A DNA stretch of 8,496 bases from Lachnospiraceae bacterium. Lineage in GTDB: Bacteria > Bacillota > Clostridia > Lachnospirales > Lachnospiraceae. The notes below the pieces were generated by a model. It was not told where the DNA came from and searched no databases. It was given only the letters and a program-made list of their open reading frames with translations. A program made the translations under genes and the position numbers. The DNA lies in assembly GCA_017477005.1 (NCBI GenBank), contig JAFUXY010000382.1:1-8496 (forward strand), written 5' to 3'. This document shows, piece after piece, positions 4,840 through 8,496 of this stretch (position 1 is the first letter of the stretch; every line of letters starts with the position of its first letter).

Positions 4840-7695
4840 CTACCTGCTTTTCAGACAATCCAGCCGCTCTTCGAAATGCTCTGTCGCAAGCGGCTTGTCA
4901 AAGAAAAAGCCCTGTGCCAGATCGCAGTGGTTCGCTTTCAAAAGCTCTACCTGCGCCTGGGTTTCCACGCCCTCTACGATACATTCCATTCCCAGCTCGT
5001 GAACCAGCGCCACTACCGAACGAAACATCGTATTGCGGCGGCTGTCCCGGCTTTCCGTTTCTGTCGGTGCAAAGCTGCGATCAATCTTCAACACATCCCA
5101 CCGAATCTCCCAGATCAGATTCAGGGACGAATAGCCCATGCCGAAATTGTCCACGGAGGTACAGACCCCTTTCTTCTGCAGCCCTTCCACGACCCGCTTC
5201 AGATCACGGAACTCCACATCGGACGCCGTCTCTTCCAACTCAATCTCAATATAACCGTGCGGAATCCCATAGCGGTCGATGACCTCTATAAGCTCATCGA
5301 CAAGCCTTGCGTTCATCAAATTGTTGCGGGACAGATTCACGGAAACCCGCACCACCTGCTTGCCCTGATCGAGCCACCGGCGGAGGTCCCGACAGACGTG
5401 CTCAAGCATATAGAAATCCAGCTTGCAGATATTATTGCCCTGCTCAAAGATCGGAATGAAATCCACCGGTGGCACGATCTTCCCATCCCGCTTCCAGCGA
5501 CAAAGCGCCTCTGCGCCCGCCAACTGCTCGTCCGACAAGGAGACCTTTGGCTGATAATACACCAAAAATTCCTCGTTCTTCAATGCATCGGAAAACATAC
5601 TCTGAATCCGGTCGCTGCGTTCCCGCTGCTTTTGCATCTCCTCCGTGAAATAGACGATATTCTCCCGGCCCGAATGCGCTTTGATCGAGGCGCTGATAAT
5701 GCGATCCATTACATCCGTCACATCCCGCAGACTGTCGTTGGATGGAATCTCGTAGATACCGGCCGTCGTCGAGACCTGCACCCGCTCGTCGTTGTTCTCA
5801 TCATAGACGATTTCCTGCCCTTTGAAATAATCAATCACCGCAGAAAGCGCCGTTTTTTGAGCCAACAGCACAAAGGTGTCCCCACCCAAATGACAAACCA
5901 CGCCGCCTTCCCCGACCTGCTTTTCCAACCCTTCTATGAACCGCTTCAACACCAGCATACCGGTATTCCGCCCAAGCTGTCGATTGATCAGCGTAAAATG
6001 AGCAAACCGAAAATGCGACGCGAAAAAGTGATCGAGAATGCCATCGTTTTGACAGGTGTTCATTACCTTGAAGTAATAACGCAGCGTGTAATACCCATCG
6101 TCGTCCTTGAACAGCGCCTCCTCCGCCGCGCTCTCATCCGGCTTCGCGCCATCTCGGCTGCTGTGATGCGCTTCCTTGATCTCGTACATCAGGCGGTCGC
6201 CCTTGTGGATCATCTCTTCCGGATCCGTGATAGAGCCATCGTTGTAGACCATGCCGATACTGACCGTCACGCCGCATTTGTAGCGAAACGCATCCTTCAC
6301 CGCCAGCTCCAAAGCCTCGCACTGACGCTCGATATACCCCTTGTCGTGCGCACCCTCCGCGACGACAAATTCATCCCCGCCCATACGGGCGCTGGTCGCC
6401 TGTGGAAAATATTTCTCGATGAAATGAGCGGTCTTTTTCAACACATCGTCGCCGACACGATGGCCGTAGGTATCGTTGACCTCCTTGAAATGATCGAGAT
6501 CCATGTACAGCAGATAGAACGCCTTCCCCGCTTGATTCTCCAGATATTCATAAAAATAGCGGCGGTTGTACATGCCTGTCAGCTTGTCCGTGTTGGCTTC
6601 GTTGAGGATCGACTGCTCGTAGGCACGATGGTAGGTAATGTCCTCCATCGTCACGAAGTATCCCGAGACGTTGTCGAAGAAATCCCGAATTTCGAGCTCC
6701 GTCACGTCCAAATACTGCTCCTCGTCTCCCCGAAACACTATAAATTCCTGTGTGCATAAGTGGCGCTCCGGCTCCACCTTCAACTCTCCGACAACATGAA
6801 GCTGCTGTTTCTTCCAAACTTCATAGGCGAAGTGTTCTTTCTCTTCCTCCGTTGAAAGCCCGGCAATCTCCGCAAAAATGCTGTTCATACGGACAACCTT
6901 CCGCTTCTGGGAAAGAATGAGCATCGGGAACGGCAGATTTTCGATCAAAATCGAAAGCTCAATTCCCAGATTGCTGAAATTCGTCACGTCATGCCCCACG
7001 CCGATGGTGCCGTAGACATTGCCCGCCATATCATACACCGGCGTCTTGTAGGTCGTCAGCTGCTTCATTCCCTCCCTTGTCTTCACGGGCTCATCGCAGA
7101 TATAGGTTTTTCCGGTATTGATCGCAATCTCTTCCGATTCTGAACAATCAAATCCCTCACTTCCCTCCGTGGGGCGAGGTACATCCCAGATATCGTAATG
7201 ATCATGCCCAATGATCGCATCCTTTTCCTTGTGAAGCACCTCACAAAACGAATCATTGACCATCGTATGGATTCCGTCGAGCCGCTTGTACCACAGCATA
7301 TCTGGAACTGTGTTGATGGTTGTCAGAAGCGCGTGCTTGTAAAACCACAGGTCAAACTCCATCTTCATCCGGCCAATCGTCTCAAGAAGCGCGCGCTTGA
7401 AATCTTCCTCGCCGTCACAATAACCGACAAGAAAATCCCTCATTTCGGCGATCGTCCCTGCATCTGCGATCAAAAACATCCGAAACCGTTCCGAGACCCT
7501 TTCGGACAACGAATGCGCCTTGGCACCGTCGTCTGTCACAAACAACGCCAGCCCGCCTTCCACCGCTTCCTCAGTCCTCTCCTTCTCCAAAATCACGTTC
7601 CACATCAAAGACTCCGGAAGCTCCTCCGGCAAAAAATCCGGCAGAGAAACTGTTTTTTCTAAAGCATTGATGATTGTTAATTTCAGATTTATCAT
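4840..7695 (-). CDS. PAS-PAS-GGDEF-(degenerate GGDEF)-EAL cyclic-di-GMP signalling protein
   Basis: This is a 951-residue cytoplasmic protein without clear membrane segments. Residues 1-120 are an unrecognised input region ending in a likely signalling helix. PAS domains lie at about 122-240 (with GHDHYDIWDVP) and 247-355. The first GGDEF domain (about 362-510) has the metal residue D399 in MDLDHFKEVND and an intact GGDEF at 439-443, so it is predicted to make c-di-GMP. There is no RxxD inhibitory site before it. The second GGDEF-like domain (about 535-685) reads GGDTF at 604-608, has lost the metal aspartate (FAHF), and is probably non-catalytic. The EAL domain (about 696-945) keeps EALCR (729-733), N787, E821, K870, EGVE (908-911) and Q928, but the DDFG motif is DNFG (D849-N850). 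Both aspartates bind metal in active family members, so phosphodiesterase activity is doubtful. The ribosome site before ATG 7695 is weak (GAAAG). Confidence 0.92.
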   Translation of the reverse strand: MINLKLTIINALEKTVSLPDFLPEELPESLMWNVILEKERTEEAVEGGLALFVTDDGAKAHSLSERVSERFRMFLIADAGTIAEMRDFLVGYCDGEEDFKRALLETIGRMKMEFDLWFYKHALLTTINTVPDMLWYKRLDGIHTMVNDSFCEVLHKEKDAIIGHDHYDIWDVPRPTEGSEGFDCSESEEIAINTGKTYICDEPVKTREGMKQLTTYKTPVYDMAGNVYGTIGVGHDVTNFSNLGIELSILIENLPFPMLILSQKRKVVRMNSIFAEIAGLSTEEEKEHFAYEVWKKQQLHVVGELKVEPERHLCTQEFIVFRGDEEQYLDVTELEIRDFFDNVSGYFVTMEDITYHRAYEQSILNEANTDKLTGMYNRRYFYEYLENQAGKAFYLLYMDLDHFKEVNDTYGHRVGDDVLKKTAHFIEKYFPQATSARMGGDEFVVAEGAHDKGYIERQCEALELAVKDAFRYKCGVTVSIGMVYNDGSITDPEEMIHKGDRLMYEIKEAHHSSRDGAKPDESAAEEALFKDDDGYYTLRYYFKVMNTCQNDGILDHFFASHFRFAHFTLINRQLGRNTGMLVLKRFIEGLEKQVGEGGVVCHLGGDTFVLLAQKTALSAVIDYFKGQEIVYDENNDERVQVSTTAGIYEIPSNDSLRDVTDVMDRIISASIKAHSGRENIVYFTEEMQKQRERSDRIQSMFSDALKNEEFLVYYQPKVSLSDEQLAGAEALCRWKRDGKIVPPVDFIPIFEQGNNICKLDFYMLEHVCRDLRRWLDQGKQVVRVSVNLSRNNLMNARLVDELIEVIDRYGIPHGYIEIELEETASDVEFRDLKRVVEGLQKKGVCTSVDNFGMGYSSLNLIWEIRWDVLKIDRSFAPTETESRDSRRNTMFRSVVALVHELGMECIVEGVETQAQVELLKANHCDLAQGFFFDKPLATEHFEERLDCLKSR

Positions 7696-7776
7696 ATAAA
7701 CACGCTTTCATTTGTAATGCCAACGCAGAGTAGGAAAGAATCTGCAAGCATCACTTCGCATCGTTACCAATGTTCC
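7696..7776. other. Gap between the PFL-family gene and the GGDEF-EAL gene
   Basis: This 81-bp gap separates two minus-strand genes. I see no strong terminator hairpin and no clear promoter. A TTGGCA with a TTTATA 17 bp further on would place a start inside the downstream coding region and is not convincing. Cotranscription is possible but not shown. Confidence 0.5.
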
Positions 7777-8496
7777 CTAATTTTTGAAGCTATGCACCGG
7801 CGCCGGGATACGCCCGGTCCGGCTGACAAAATCCTCGCAGCCGAACGCATTGACCGGCATGATCGGCGCACGTCCCAACAGCCCGCCAAACTCCACTGAC
7901 TCTCCAACACCTTTGCCGATCACCGGAATCAGCCGCACCGCCGTCGTCTTTTGATTGATCATCCCGATCGCCATCTCGTCCGCGATGATCCCGGAAATCG
8001 TCGATACCGGCGTATCTCCCGGCACGGCGATCATATCCAGTCCCACCGAGCAAACGCAGGTCATTGCCTCGAGCTTTTCGATCGACAAAGCCCCTGCTTC
8101 TACCGCATTGATCATCCCCTGATCCTCGCTGACCGGGATGAAGGCACCGGACAATCCTCCCACATAGGAAGACGCCATAATCCCGCCCTTTTTTACATTG
8201 TCATTCAACAACGCAAGAGCCGCTGTCGTCCCGGGTGCGCCTGGGTATTCCACACCAATCTCCCGCAGGATATCCGCCACGGAATCCCCGATCGCCGGTG
8301 TCGGCGCCAGAGACAGATCAATGATGCCAAACGGAATCTCCAGTCTTTTCGAAGCCTCCTTTGCGACTAATTGGCCTACCCGGGTGATCTTGAAGGCGGT
8401 CTTTTTGATTGTCTCGCACAGGGTCTCAAAATCCTCTCCCCGGACGCTCGCAAGAGCCGTCTTCACCACGCCCGGTCCGGCTGACAAAATCCTCGC
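7777..8496 (-). CDS. PFL/UPF0210 (DUF711) family protein, C-terminal part (5' end cut by window)
   Basis: The frame is open from the window edge to the TAG at 7777-7779, giving 239 residues. Family hallmarks are GPGVVKTAL, the [17 protein letters not shown] block, [54 protein letters not shown] and the C-terminal [12 protein letters not shown]. The family is about 450 residues long, so nearly half is missing upstream. Its fold is related to pyruvate formate-lyase but its reaction is unknown; it often follows a small ACT-domain gene, which would lie outside this window. A TTG at 8485-8487 could be read as a start, but it is internal to the family's conserved region and is not a real start. The last 29 nt of the window duplicate the 3' end of this same gene, so the first residues (before SAGPGVV) may be an artefact. 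Confidence 0.88.
   Translation of the reverse strand, partial: ARILSAGPGVVKTALASVRGEDFETLCETIKKTAFKITRVGQLVAKEASKRLEIPFGIIDLSLAPTPAIGDSVADILREIGVEYPGAPGTTAALALLNDNVKKGGIMASSYVGGLSGAFIPVSEDQGMINAVEAGALSIEKLEAMTCVCSVGLDMIAVPGDTPVSTISGIIADEMAIGMINQKTTAVRLIPVIGKGVGESVEFGGLLGRAPIMPVNAFGCEDFVSRTGRIPAPVHSFKN
7810..7838. repeat. 29-nt exact direct repeat, copy 1 (native copy)
   Basis: These 29 bases are identical to 8468-8496. This copy lies in the conserved C-terminal [12 protein letters not shown] segment of the PFL/UPF0210 gene, where it fits the family, so it is taken as the native copy. The base before it differs from that at the other copy, so the repeat ends at 7810. Confidence 0.95.
8468..8496. 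repeat. 29-nt exact direct repeat, copy 2, ending at the window edge
   Basis: This is an exact second copy of 7810-7838, 658 nt away and therefore in a different reading frame of the same gene. It stops exactly where the window stops, so its true length is unknown. The 13 bases nearest the gene body (8468-8480) are consistent with the native GPGV coding segment, while the outer 16 bases look foreign to this position. Confidence 0.93.

Noticed and set aside
4825..6759. Long plus-strand open frame (644 codons) opposite the GGDEF-EAL gene
   Set aside because: It is fully antisense to a gene with clear PAS, GGDEF and EAL motifs, has no domain of its own, and its composition (rich in His, Arg, Leu, Ile) is typical of a shadow frame in GC-rich DNA.
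7693..7721. TTGGCA with TTTATA at 17-bp spacing as the promoter of the GGDEF-EAL gene
   Set aside because: The -10 would overlap the start codon and place the transcript start inside the coding region.
7777..8487. TTG at 8487 as the true start of the PFL-family gene
   Set aside because: The family is about 450 residues and conserved sequence precedes this point; the frame stays open to the window edge, so this is a truncated gene.

Overview
The window reads as chromosomal DNA from a Gram-positive Firmicute, most likely a mid-GC member of the Clostridia or a related gut-type lineage. The reasons are AAGGAGG-type ribosome binding sites, good sigma-A promoter hexamers, a YkpA-like ABC-F protein, a Firmicutes-style PotA, a PFL/UPF0210 (DUF711) gene and a large soluble PAS-GGDEF-EAL protein. 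Nothing in the sequence fixes the genus.

Layout from left to right. (1) Positions 1-921, minus strand: the ATPase subunit of a spermidine/putrescine-type ABC importer (potA), with its C-terminus cut by the window edge. (2) Positions 922-1231: a dense divergent control region. It holds two strong promoters whose -35 boxes lie 3 bp apart, one firing left to potA and one right to an ABC-F gene. The potA transcript would have a leader of about 200 nt containing nested inverted repeats, then three copies of a 13-nt motif at exact 22-nt spacing, then the potA ribosome binding site. (3) Positions 1232-4272, plus strand: a two-gene operon of an ABC-F ATPase and an unusual protein that appears to join a PTS EIIB-like domain to a degenerate ROK domain. 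(4) Positions 4273-4824: a more AT-rich segment with a single Panacea/DUF4065 (SocA-like) antitoxin-type gene and no visible toxin partner. (5) Positions 4840-7695, minus strand: a 951-residue cyclic-di-GMP protein (two PAS, one canonical GGDEF, one degenerate GGDEF, one EAL with a changed metal-site residue). (6) Positions 7777-8496, minus strand: the C-terminal half of a PFL/UPF0210 family protein, cut by the window edge. A 29-nt exact repeat of its own 3' end sits at the very end of the window, which suggests a chimeric or misassembled terminus or a broken partial duplication.

How the genes may work together: the left part combines polyamine uptake with a ribosome-associated ABC-F factor under divergent promoters that probably compete. 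The EIIB/ROK-like protein is cotranscribed with the ABC-F gene and looks more like a sensor than a kinase. The c-di-GMP protein and the PFL-family gene lie on the same strand 81 bp apart and may or may not be cotranscribed. The points most worth following are the potA leader and its 22-nt repeat array, the EIIB-ROK fusion, the orphan Panacea gene, and the repeat at the right end.
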